56,621 nt of DNA from Anaerocolumna sp. Its GTDB lineage: Bacteria > Bacillota > Clostridia > Lachnospirales > Lachnospiraceae. The position numbers and the translations under genes were made by a program. A model generated the notes under the pieces. That model saw only the letters and a list, made by a program, of their open reading frames with translations, was not told the DNA's origin and did not search any database. Position 1 is the stretch's first letter, and the number at the start of each line of letters is the position of its first letter. The stretch spans positions 1-56,621 of the forward strand of contig JAQSXJ010000025.1 in assembly GCA_029256725.1 (NCBI GenBank), in the 5' to 3' direction. This document shows, in pieces, positions 8,807-17,392 of the stretch.

Positions 8807-8851
8807 TTAAAAGTATGAAATGTACGCAAACAGGTGTATTTAAAGCAGATA

Positions 8852-8880
8852 TGTTCTTAAGGTGTAGTGTTCTTAAGGTG
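8852..8880 (+). repeat. Short tandem repeat before tlyA
   Basis: TGTTCTTAAGGTG occurs at 8852-8864 and again at 8868-8880, a 16-bp period. No function is apparent. Confidence 0.5.
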
Positions 8881-8960
8881 ATATGAGTAAATAATTAATA
8901 CGAAGATGTTTTAGTTATCCTAATTTGTAGGTGTGACATCGAACATAGATGGGAGTTAAA

Positions 8961-9776
8961 GTGAAAGAGCGTTTAGACGTTTTGCTAGTAAACAGGAATT
9001 TGGCAGAATCAAGAGAGAAGGCCAAAGCTATTATAATGGCAGGGAATGTATTTGTTGAGGGAGTGAGGGAGGATAAATCCGGCGCTTCTTTTCCTGATAC
9101 AGTAAATATAGAAGTAAGGGGTATGACTCTTAGATACGTAAGCAGAGGTGGTTTAAAACTTGAAAAAGCCATAGATTCATTTGGGTTACAAATGGAAGGA
9201 AAGGTATGTATGGATGTGGGCTCATCTACCGGCGGTTTTACTGACTGTATGTTACAAAATGGAGCAGTGAAGGTTTTTGCTGTTGATGTGGGTACCAATC
9301 AGCTAGCCTGGAAACTAAGGCAGGATGAAAGGGTTGTGTCCATGGAAAAGACCAATATCCGTCATGTTACTCCAGATGATATCAAAGAAGAAATGGATTT
9401 TATCTCAATAGATGTAGCCTTTATCTCTCTGACGCTGGTATTGGAACCTGTTAGAAATCTGCTAAAAGAAAATGGTGAGGTAATGTGTCTTATAAAACCT
9501 CAGTTTGAAGCGGGGCGTGAGAAAGTTGGTAAAAAAGGAGTTGTAAGAGAGCGGGAGGTTCACCAGGAAGTAATCATAAAAGTGATTGAATATGCAAAAT
9601 CCATAGGATTTATCATTCTGAATCTGGACTATTCACCCGTTAAAGGGCCTGAAGGAAATATCGAGTACCTGCTCCATCTTAAAAAGACCGAAAACATAGT
9701 TAGTTCCGAGAAAAATGAGGAACTTAAAAGGATAGAGGGAGTAGTAGAAAAGTCTCATAATACTTTAAACTTGTAA
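8961..9776 (+). CDS. tlyA: TlyA family rRNA (cytidine-2'-O)-methyltransferase
   Basis: This 271-residue protein is a TlyA/FtsJ-like methyltransferase; family members 2'-O-methylate rRNA cytidines and some were once called hemolysins. An N-terminal S4 RNA-binding domain (ERLDVLLVNRNLAESREKAK, residues 3-22) is followed by the SAM-binding fold with DVGSSTGGFTDCMLQNGA (about residue 82) and the catalytic-region LIKPQFEAGREKVGKKGVVR. GTG 8961 is chosen because GGGAG at 8951-8955 sits 5 nt upstream; the ATG at 8949 overlaps that SD and belongs to the AGATGGGAG leader motif (8947-8955). nadK follows after 73 bp. Confidence 0.9.
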   Translation: MKERLDVLLVNRNLAESREKAKAIIMAGNVFVEGVREDKSGASFPDTVNIEVRGMTLRYVSRGGLKLEKAIDSFGLQMEGKVCMDVGSSTGGFTDCMLQNGAVKVFAVDVGTNQLAWKLRQDERVVSMEKTNIRHVTPDDIKEEMDFISIDVAFISLTLVLEPVRNLLKENGEVMCLIKPQFEAGREKVGKKGVVREREVHQEVIIKVIEYAKSIGFIILNLDYSPVKGPEGNIEYLLHLKKTENIVSSEKNEELKRIEGVVEKSHNTLNL

Positions 9777-9849
9777 ATAAACCGGCTTTATGTTACAATG
9801 TCGATATCATTGTATAAATAAACATAGCAATGTAAGTACAGGAGTTTTC

Positions 9850-10737
9850 ATGAATAAATTTTGTCTGATAACCAACCGATATAAAGATGCGGATTTAGAG
9901 CTGACCAACGAGATTGTGAAATATATGACACTGCATCAGAAAGATTGTGTGTGTGTTGACAGGAAAGAAAACTGCGGTTATACAATTAACAGCAGTAATA
10001 AGGGACAAACCTTATCAAATGAGATAGGGGCAGATGTTGATTGTATCATTGTATTAGGTGGGGATGGGACAATAATACAAGCAGCAGATTCAGTGTGCGG
10101 TTTAGGAATACCGATACTGGGAATCAATTTAGGAACATTGGGATTTCTGGCTGAAATTGAAAAACAGCAGATTTGGACTGCTTTAGACAGCCTTTTTGAA
10201 GATAACTATTCTATAGAAGAAAGAATTATGCTTCATGGAAGCCTGCTGGAAGGTGAAAATGTAGAAAGTCTTGGTATTGTACTTAATGATATTGTTATAT
10301 CAAGAAGTAATTTTTCAAGAATTATTAACATAAGCATTTATGTGAACGGTGAGTTGGCAGACAGTTACCGCGGAGACGGTGTTATTGTGTCAACACCTAC
10401 TGGTTCAACGGGTTACAGTCTCTCCTCCGGAGGACCTGTGGTAAAACCAGATGCAGACATTCTGGTAATAACTCCGATTTGTCCACATACCTTGGGTGCA
10501 AGAAGTATTATTGTATCATCTGAAGATTCTGTTCGAATTCAGATCAATGAGAATAAACAACCCAATGAAGAAGGTGCAGTTGCTGTGCTGGATGGCAGAC
10601 CGGCAGGAGAGTTAAAGGCAGGAAGCAGTATTCATATAACAAAAGCCCATGAAAAAACAAAAATGGTAAAGATTAATCACGTGGAATTTTTTGAAGTTCT
10701 GAGAAAAAAAATCGGACAAGGCGGAGAAAAGGGATGA
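9850..10737 (+). CDS. nadK: NAD kinase
   Basis: This 295-residue protein phosphorylates NAD to NADP. The nucleotide-binding GGDGTIIQAA (about residue 69), NLGTLGFLAE and TPTGSTGYSLSSGGPVV (about residue 181) are the diagnostic motifs. The start is ATG 9850, with AGGAG at 9840-9844; the open frame continues back to 9790 but without family-like residues. The stop overlaps the argR start in an ATGA junction, so nadK and argR are probably translationally coupled, as in other clostridia with the tlyA-nadK-argR-recN order. Confidence 0.94.
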   Translation: MNKFCLITNRYKDADLELTNEIVKYMTLHQKDCVCVDRKENCGYTINSSNKGQTLSNEIGADVDCIIVLGGDGTIIQAADSVCGLGIPILGINLGTLGFLAEIEKQQIWTALDSLFEDNYSIEERIMLHGSLLEGENVESLGIVLNDIVISRSNFSRIINISIYVNGELADSYRGDGVIVSTPTGSTGYSLSSGGPVVKPDADILVITPICPHTLGARSIIVSSEDSVRIQINENKQPNEEGAVAVLDGRPAGELKAGSSIHITKAHEKTKMVKINHVEFFEVLRKKIGQGGEKG

Positions 10738-11195
10738 AAGTTGGCAGACAGAGCAAAATTATTGAGCTCATTAGTAAAAATGATATAGAAACACAGGAAG
10801 ATTTAGCAGATCTGTTAACGCAGGCTGGATATAACGTGACACAAGCAACCATTTCACGTGATATCAGGGAGCTAAAACTGACAAAAGTTGCTGTAGATGA
10901 CGGAAGACAGAAATATATTGTATTAAATAATACAGAGACTGGAATGAGCGAGAAGTATGTAAGAGTTTTAAGAGAAGGTTTTCTTTCTATGGACATGGCT
11001 CAGAATATAATTGTAATCAAGACAGTTTCAGGAATGGCTATGGCGGTAGCAGCTGCTCTGGATGCACTTCATATACAAGGGATCATGGGCTGTATAGCAG
11101 GTGATGATACTTTAATGTGTGTTATTAAAACTACAGAAGAAACCATTGGTGTTATGGAGAAGCTAAATAAACTAATTAATTCGAAATCCTTGTAA
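10734..11195 (+). CDS. argR: Arginine repressor
   Basis: This 153-residue protein is ArgR/AhrC, the arginine-responsive regulator of arginine biosynthesis and catabolism. The N-terminal winged helix has TQATISRDIRELKLTKV (about residues 36-52), and the C-terminal hexamerisation/arginine-binding domain has GIMGCIAGDDTLMCV (about residues 119-133). The start ATG overlaps the nadK stop by 4 nt. In most relatives recN follows directly; here a terminator and about 6.1 kb of other genes intervene. Confidence 0.93.
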   Translation: MKVGRQSKIIELISKNDIETQEDLADLLTQAGYNVTQATISRDIRELKLTKVAVDDGRQKYIVLNNTETGMSEKYVRVLREGFLSMDMAQNIIVIKTVSGMAMAVAAALDALHIQGIMGCIAGDDTLMCVIKTTEETIGVMEKLNKLINSKSL

Positions 11196-11244
11196 ATGAA
11201 AAATATACATGGTAAAATAAACATAATTCAGTAACTTTGTCAGT

Positions 11245-11278
11245 CCGTAAAAGGGATTCATTTTTTACGGTCTTTTTT
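11245..11278 (+). terminator. Terminator after argR, nested in an outer stem
   Basis: CCGTAAAA (11245-11252) pairs with TTTTACGG (11263-11270), followed by TCTTTTTT. An outer 8-bp pair GTCAGTCC (11239-11246) with GGACTGAC (11279-11286) surrounds it and partly competes with it. Confidence 0.8.
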
Positions 11279-11309
11279 GGACTGACGGTATAAAAAAGGA
11301 GAAATACGT

Positions 11310-12038
11310 ATGTCAGGACATTCAAAGTTTGCGAATATTAAGCATAAAAAAGAAAAGAATGATGCTGTTAAAGGTAAGATTTTTACTAAGTTGGGAAGAG
11401 AAATAGCAGTAGCGGTAAAAGAAGGTGGAGCAGACCCTAATTCTAATAATAAGTTAAAAGATATTATCGCCAAAGCAAAATCCAATAATATGCCCAATGA
11501 TACCATTGACAGAAGTATAAAGAAAGCAGCCGGAGATGCCAATTCAGTTAATTATGAATTTGTAACTTACGAAGGATATGGCCCTAACGGAACTGCTATT
11601 ATCGTAGAAGCTCTTACAGATAATAAGAATCGTACTGCGTCTAATGTTAGAAATGCCTTTACAAAAGGAAATGGTAATGTCGGAACACCTGGCTGTGTAT
11701 CTTTTATGTTTGACAGAAAAGGACAGATTATCATTGATAAAGAAGAGTATGATAAAGAAGCAGATGATTTAATGATGGTGGCTCTTGAAGCAGGTGCTTC
11801 TGATTTTAATGAAGAAGAAGATAGCTATGAGATTCTTTCAGAAGAAGATAGCTTTAGCGCAGTAAGAGAAGCTTTAGAGAATGCAGGTATTCCTATGGCA
11901 CAAGCAGAAGTGACTATGATCCCTCAGACTTGGGTAGAACTTACAGAAGAGCTGGATATCAAAATGATGAATCGTACACTTGATTTATTAGATGAAGATG
12001 ACGATGTTCAGGAAGTATATCATAACTGGGACGAGTAA
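11310..12038 (+). CDS. yebC: YebC/PmpR family transcriptional regulator
   Basis: This 242-residue protein belongs to the YebC/PmpR/TACO1 family, DNA-binding regulators in some bacteria and, in recent work on relatives, translation factors for proline-rich stretches. It opens with the invariant MSGHSKFANIKHKKEK and contains GYGPNGTAIIVEALTDNKNRT and the three-domain layout at the usual length. AAGGAG upstream supports ATG 11310. It is flanked by terminators on both sides and so is likely monocistronic. The position between argR and recN is not the ancestral neighbourhood I know. Confidence 0.92.
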   Translation: MSGHSKFANIKHKKEKNDAVKGKIFTKLGREIAVAVKEGGADPNSNNKLKDIIAKAKSNNMPNDTIDRSIKKAAGDANSVNYEFVTYEGYGPNGTAIIVEALTDNKNRTASNVRNAFTKGNGNVGTPGCVSFMFDRKGQIIIDKEEYDKEADDLMMVALEAGASDFNEEEDSYEILSEEDSFSAVREALENAGIPMAQAEVTMIPQTWVELTEELDIKMMNRTLDLLDEDDDVQEVYHNWDE

Positions 12039-12144
12039 AAAGGACAATTCGATTTGAGGCTGTAGATTTCTTGTGAGCATATAACATAAAGCGAGTGGTG
12101 TACTGCTATAAGACATAATCTTTATATAGTATATAATAATCAAA

Positions 12145-12191
12145 AACCTTTGTATTTTGTAGCTTAAACTATGAAATACAGAGGTTTTATG
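12145..12191. terminator. Hairpin terminator after yebC
   Basis: A 14-bp stem (12145-12158 with 12173-12186, two G-U pairs) is followed on the plus strand by TTTATGTTATTT. On the minus strand five T residues follow, so it could act in both directions. Confidence 0.6.
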
Positions 12192-12510
12192 TTATTTAGG
12201 TGCATTAGCTATAATAACAAAAAGCAGACAAATATTTATACAATAAACTTAATAACATACCAGTAGAAGATCATAATAAAAATACATTTCTTTTTGGATG
12301 AAAGAACATGGAGAATATAAGGACTAGGTGTATCAATTCTTTTAGATAAACGGCAAGATTACAAGGCGACGAGGATAATAATGTCATATAAAAATGAGCA
12401 TTGAATTAATTTGAAATAATATATCAAATAATATATAATATACATTGAAATGAATAAACTAATACAATAATTACACGTAAAACTAAAAATTTATTACAGT
12501 AAGGGGACTT
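12192..12510. other. AT-rich intergenic stretch
   Basis: I see no gene, promoter with convincing -35 and -10 boxes, or strong structure here. Several TATAAT-like words (for example near 12436) are expected by chance at this composition. Confidence 0.5.
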
Positions 12511-13020
12511 ATGGAAAACTTATTTGAGAACTGCTATACAATGTCAAAAGAACGTTATATAGGCTGGGCTAAAAACCCAGTGAAGAAAAATAAACTTAAA
12601 TTGATTTGGATTGTTTTAACTTTTTTTATTGCGATGACAATGTTACAGGCATTTCTTAGTCATGACTTTTTACTGTTACCCTTCTATCTGGTGTTAATTG
12701 TCTTCTGCCTTTATCGTTGTTTTTTCCAAAACAGAGTGTTGTTTATCAAGCAATACAAAGCGAATGCTGTCTCACAAGGAAAGCGTGAATGGGAACGCAT
12801 TATTAAATTGTCTGATTGTATCCATGTAGAAGATGGGAATATAGAAGTTCAGTACCAGTGGGACCAGGTAAAAGAATATTTTGAGAACAAGGATGATTTT
12901 ATTATTGTTTTTAAAAATGGATCAGGGATTAGGCTTGATAAGAAGGGGTTTGTGAAGGGAACATACGAAGAGTTCTTGGTATTTATAAATAATAAAATTG
13001 ATAAAATTATAACTAAATAG
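12511..13020 (+). CDS. YcxB-like membrane protein
   Basis: This 169-residue protein resembles the YcxB family of small membrane proteins of unknown function. Two adjacent membrane helices (about residues 29-46 and 49-67, with FLLLPFYLVLIVFCLYRCFF) separate a short N-terminal segment from a C-terminal beta-rich domain. The latter has IEVQYQWDQVKEYFE, DDFIIVFKNGSGIRLDKKGF and a final helix, the usual YcxB-like C-terminal pattern. GGGG about 8 nt upstream serves as a modest SD. It precedes the large Big2 protein by 192 bp, but no functional link is evident. Confidence 0.75.
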   Translation: MENLFENCYTMSKERYIGWAKNPVKKNKLKLIWIVLTFFIAMTMLQAFLSHDFLLLPFYLVLIVFCLYRCFFQNRVLFIKQYKANAVSQGKREWERIIKLSDCIHVEDGNIEVQYQWDQVKEYFENKDDFIIVFKNGSGIRLDKKGFVKGTYEEFLVFINNKIDKIITK

Positions 13021-13212
13021 TTGTAAATTAAGAAATATAACAACAGTTATTGTTAATTGGACTAGGAATATATAACCATGCTCGTAATCATGACACAATA
13101 ATGACAAATGATACCATTAAATTTAAATCAAATGCAACTAAATAGAAGCATGTATTTAACCGATATATGTAAAGGAAAGTAGAAATGGAGCAGCAAGACA
13201 GGGAGGTCTTTA

Positions 13213-16200
13213 ATGAATCAACAAAGTTTGACAAAAAAACGTAAGTGGATAGCCATAGTATGCTGTTTGTTAATTGTGTTTACAGCAATTTTTCAACCAA
13301 ATAGTACTACTAGAATTGAAGCTGCAACTGGCTATTATTTTACAGTGAATGGTACTGTGTTTGAATCATACTCAAAATTACCGCTGACAACAGATACCAG
13401 TAATATTCAGATAAGCGGAGCATCTGGTGTAGATATGTCAGATGCCAGTAATATACATTGGTTCGTAAATAATACGGATGTGACATCTGGAAATTCAGCG
13501 AATAATTCAAGTATTATTCATATAAACGATATTAGTACAAACAAACTGCAGGCAAAACTCGAACGAGTTGGTCCGGGATATGCGCAGGTTATGGTAACAT
13601 TTGAAAAAAATAATATTAACTATTCGTTGTATCTGAATGTTGAAGTGGGTTTTGACATAGATCGTACGGATTTTAAAAATGCATTAAATTCAGGAAGTGC
13701 GGATCAGATTGATCGAAGTGTAATGTTGTTCAAAGATTTGACTACTACACAGCAAGTAAAATTAGTCTATTCACCAGTTGACAATGGAAGCAATGGATTA
13801 CAGTCTGATAATTCAAGTCTAAAGTACAGTAGTTCGGATAAAAATGTTGCAGAAGTTGATTCAAAAGGGATTGTTAAACCTATAGGAGCAGGAACAGCGA
13901 TAATAACCGTCAGTACGAACAATGTTGCTGCTGATGTTTCACAGTCTCCCATGAAAAAAACATTTAAAATAGTAATCACTCCCAAAGCTGGAAAGCTGAC
14001 TGATACAACACTAAGCAGTAAGGTTGAACAGATAACTGACCAGTCGGTTACATTTAAAACCAATGCAAAAGATCCTTCAAATTTAACTTGGAAAGTATAT
14101 AAAAAAACAAGTACAGGGCTTAGTATTATAACACAAACTACAGGAGTTATTAATTATTATACAACTCCGGCACAAGGCACTGGCGCTACAGATTTCGGTA
14201 CTCTTACTGTTGCAAATGCACAGGTAGGGGAGTATGTAATTATGGGTTTTGCAGATTCGATGTATATGCCAAGTGATATTAGCCTTGACAATCAAGATTC
14301 TGTAGCCGTTCCTTATGTTAAAATTTATGTAGATTTCAGACCGAAAGTGCCTGCGTATTTAGTAATGAATGTTAATGATACCTATGATATGGCTAATGCT
14401 GCCGGGATTAAAGGGAATTCTGATTATACAATTACCAGCAGTAAAAATGATATTGCAGGAATCAGTAGCGGAACTATTTATGCGAAGAAAAGCGGCACCA
14501 GTATAATTACTGTTAAAAATAATACTTCAGGATCATCTGAAATTTATACCACAAATTTAACGGTAGTAGATGGTATATCACTTAATATGACAGAAGCATA
14601 TATCTATACTGCTGGTGAACTACAGTTACTTGCAACAACAACAACAGATCAGTCAAGTGTTGTATGGACAAGTGTTTTAAATCCTGCATTACCGTTCTCC
14701 TCAAGCAATGATGGATCTAAGTATGCTACCGTTGAAAATGGTTTGGTAAAAGGTGTGTCTAAAGGAAATGCATATATTGTGGCAACTATTACCATTGATG
14801 GAGTTGTTAAGCAGGCATATTGTCTTGTTCATGTTGAAAGTACAGTTACAAAATTAACAATTAATCCTGAAACTGTTATATTGGACAAGACCGGATTTAA
14901 GACCTTGAAAGCAGAATTTGATAACAACAGTACGAGAAGTATTCCGATTAAATGGACCAGCTCAAATCCTGAAATAGTTGAAATAGTAGAAAGTAGTTCT
15001 ACATATGCAAATATTGCTGCAAAAGGTGTTGCAGGTACTGTTATTATTACTGCAATCAATACAGAAAATTATATTATTGGATATAGTAAAGTTACAGTAA
15101 AAGAAAGTGTGTCAAGCATAACTTTATCAGCAACTTCTTTAAATCTTATGCAATCAACAAAAACTTATCAGTTAAATGCTACTGTAAATCCTTCCACTGC
15201 AACAGAACAAGGTTTAACCTGGAAGTCCACCAATCCAAGTGTTGCGACAGTTAATGATAAAGGATTAATTACATTAGTTGCTCCGGGATCTACATCAATT
15301 ATAGTAACATCTATAGATAACCCATCAGTAACAGCAGTCTGCAATCTGACAGTAGGCGTTTCGGCATCAGGCATTAAATTGGATGATTCCAGTAAAGTAA
15401 TGTATACTGGAGAGAAAATAAAATTATCTTATGTTATCACTCCTACCAATGCGACCAATACTGCAGTTACATGGAGTACTTCGGATTCTAGCGTTGTAAA
15501 TGTGGATTCTAATGGAAATATTACAGCTGTAAAAGGAGGAACAGCGGTAATCATATTAAAAACAGCAGATGGTCTTTATATGTCCACCTGTACCATAACT
15601 GTTAAGGAAAAGGCAACAGGTCTGGCATTTGATGTAACTAGTCTTGAACTGTACATTGGCAAGACTTATACCATAAAAGTAACACCTACTCCAGCGACAG
15701 CAACGGATTATACCTTAACTTGGTCTTCTCTGGATGCAACGATAGCCTCAGTTGATGAAAAAGGTACCATAACAGCTAAAGCGGCTGGTAAGACAATGAT
15801 TACGGCCACTACATCAACAGGTACTATTTTATATTGTAATGTTACTGTAAAAGCTGAAGCAACAGGATTACAATTAAATTATACGGAAAAAACAGTTGTT
15901 ATTGGTGATAGCTTTGATTTGAAAGCAACCATTAAACCTAGTTCTGCAGCCAGCGAAGTCACAGTAATCTGGGCAAGTTCCAAGACAAGTGTAGCTACAG
16001 TAACAAGCAGTGGTAGAATAAAAGGTATAAAAGGTGGTACCGCAGTTATTACTGCTAAGACCTCCGATGGTAAATTTACAGCTTTTTGTACAGTTACTGT
16101 AATTGAAAAGGTGACTAGTATCAAATTAAATAAATCCAGCTATAAACTTGGACTTAAGAAGAGCTACAACCTAGTAGCTACTGTAAAGACTAACGCAGCA

Positions 16201-17076
16201 ACTAATCCAAAGGTTAGCTGGAAATCAAGCAATCCGAAAGTAGTAACAGTAGATCAGAAAGGTAAGATTACCGGTAAAGCGATCGGTACGGCAACTATAA
16301 CCGTAAAAGCACTTGACGGCAGCGGAGTTACTGTTACATCGTCGATTCGAGTAGTAAGAGCTGTCACCTCTGTAACTCTTAACAAAACTGCCGTTACAAC
16401 CGTTGTAGGGAAGAGTTTTACCTTAAAAGCTACAGTTAAACCTAACAACTCAACATATAGAACAGTTACTTGGAAATCCAGTGATGAGTCGGTAGCAATT
16501 GTAGATTCAGCCGGCAAGGTAACCGCTTTAAAAGCAGGTAATGTTACCATTAAGGCATCGGCAAAAGACAGCAGCGGTAGGTATGCAATCAGTTATGTTA
16601 TCGTGCAACCCCGTGTTCCTTCGAACAGTGTTACTATTATGAACCAGAATCTTACAATGGTAGTAGGCGAAACAGCTGTATTGGAGAAAGCTTTAAATCC
16701 CTCTACCTCAACAGATACAGTAAAATGGGCTAGTGATAATAAATCGGTAGCAGATGTAACTACTTCTGGTAAGTTAACAGCCAAACGGCCTGGTATTGCT
16801 AACTTGACGGTCATGACTGAATCAGGAAAAACTGCTACTACAAAAGTAATAGTAGTTGGACTAAATACAACGAATCTGGTACTGGAACAGTATTCGGATT
16901 ATACATTATATGTACTTGGTATCAGCAGTAATGTTTCATGGGATGTTGTGAATTCTGATATAGCCGTTGTAACAAACGGAAGAGTAAGTACCAGAAGAAC
17001 AGGTACTACAACAATTATAGCAAATGTTAATGGTAGAAGATTAACCTGTAAACTAACTGTAACAAAAATAAAGTAG
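13213..17076 (+). CDS. Secreted multi-domain Big2 (Ig-like) repeat protein
   Basis: This 1287-residue protein has a Sec signal peptide (basic MNQQSLTKKRKW, then IAIVCCLLIVFTAIF, probable cleavage near IEAATG). The rest is built mainly from bacterial Ig-like group 2 domains. I count about ten between residues 450 and 1287, each about 80-85 residues with a TWKSSNPSVATVD-like strand and a GxITAxxxGxAxITV strand, plus two divergent copies near residues 190-260 and 370-450. No LPXTG, SLH, cell-wall repeat, transglutaminase or enzyme domain is visible, so attachment is unknown. The last domain is short. GGGAGG at 13200-13205 supports ATG 13213. A role in surface adhesion or matrix scaffold is inference from the fold only. 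Confidence 0.87.
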   Translation: MNQQSLTKKRKWIAIVCCLLIVFTAIFQPNSTTRIEAATGYYFTVNGTVFESYSKLPLTTDTSNIQISGASGVDMSDASNIHWFVNNTDVTSGNSANNSSIIHINDISTNKLQAKLERVGPGYAQVMVTFEKNNINYSLYLNVEVGFDIDRTDFKNALNSGSADQIDRSVMLFKDLTTTQQVKLVYSPVDNGSNGLQSDNSSLKYSSSDKNVAEVDSKGIVKPIGAGTAIITVSTNNVAADVSQSPMKKTFKIVITPKAGKLTDTTLSSKVEQITDQSVTFKTNAKDPSNLTWKVYKKTSTGLSIITQTTGVINYYTTPAQGTGATDFGTLTVANAQVGEYVIMGFADSMYMPSDISLDNQDSVAVPYVKIYVDFRPKVPAYLVMNVNDTYDMANAAGIKGNSDYTITSSKNDIAGISSGTIYAKKSGTSIITVKNNTSGSSEIYTTNLTVVDGISLNMTEAYIYTAGELQLLATTTTDQSSVVWTSVLNPALPFSSSNDGSKYATVENGLVKGVSKGNAYIVATITIDGVVKQAYCLVHVESTVTKLTINPETVILDKTGFKTLKAEFDNNSTRSIPIKWTSSNPEIVEIVESSSTYANIAAKGVAGTVIITAINTENYIIGYSKVTVKESVSSITLSATSLNLMQSTKTYQLNATVNPSTATEQGLTWKSTNPSVATVNDKGLITLVAPGSTSIIVTSIDNPSVTAVCNLTVGVSASGIKLDDSSKVMYTGEKIKLSYVITPTNATNTAVTWSTSDSSVVNVDSNGNITAVKGGTAVIILKTADGLYMSTCTITVKEKATGLAFDVTSLELYIGKTYTIKVTPTPATATDYTLTWSSLDATIASVDEKGTITAKAAGKTMITATTSTGTILYCNVTVKAEATGLQLNYTEKTVVIGDSFDLKATIKPSSAASEVTVIWASSKTSVATVTSSGRIKGIKGGTAVITAKTSDGKFTAFCTVTVIEKVTSIKLNKSSYKLGLKKSYNLVATVKTNAATNPKVSWKSSNPKVVTVDQKGKITGKAIGTATITVKALDGSGVTVTSSIRVVRAVTSVTLNKTAVTTVVGKSFTLKATVKPNNSTYRTVTWKSSDESVAIVDSAGKVTALKAGNVTIKASAKDSSGRYAISYVIVQPRVPSNSVTIMNQNLTMVVGETAVLEKALNPSTSTDTVKWASDNKSVADVTTSGKLTAKRPGIANLTVMTESGKTATTKVIVVGLNTTNLVLEQYSDYTLYVLGISSNVSWDVVNSDIAVVTNGRVSTRRTGTTTIIANVNGRRLTCKLTVTKIK

Positions 17077-17100
17077 TTAATAGTAAATGAATTATTATAA

Positions 17101-17135
17101 CCATCAGATACGGATTGAGATTCCGTATCTGATGG
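17101..17135. terminator. Perfect 14-bp hairpin after the Big2 gene
   Basis: Arms 17101-17114 and 17122-17135 are perfectly complementary with a 7-nt loop. There is no T-tract, so termination efficiency is uncertain. Confidence 0.55.
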
Positions 17136-17285
17136 GAAAAATAGAAATAGCCTAAGTCATCAATTCTATAGTCTGATTTTTTTAAAGTATATTCTCATAT
17201 GTCTGTTCTAATATTATCCAGTTTCCTGGATTTATCAATCACAATCTTAACCTTAATTATCTACCCAACAATCAGGATAAATTAC

Positions 17286-17314
17286 TTGCACAAATATTTA
17301 CGTTATGTTATCAT
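17286..17314 (+). promoter_or_regulatory. Putative recN promoter
   Basis: TTGCAC (17286-17291) and TATCAT (17309-17314) are separated by 17 bp, about 80 bp before recN. No LexA-type operator was recognised by eye. The rest of 17136-17392 shows nothing else I can support. Confidence 0.45.
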
Positions 17315-17392
17315 GAAGAAAAGAACATACGTTTTGTTTGCGCGATCGAACAATTTATCATAAATACCACATGACCTTTAGGAGGAGAAAGC

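Noticed and set aside
12192..12510. Several TATAAT words taken as promoters
   Set aside because: None has a -35 box at a 16-18-bp distance; such words are expected by chance in AT-rich DNA.
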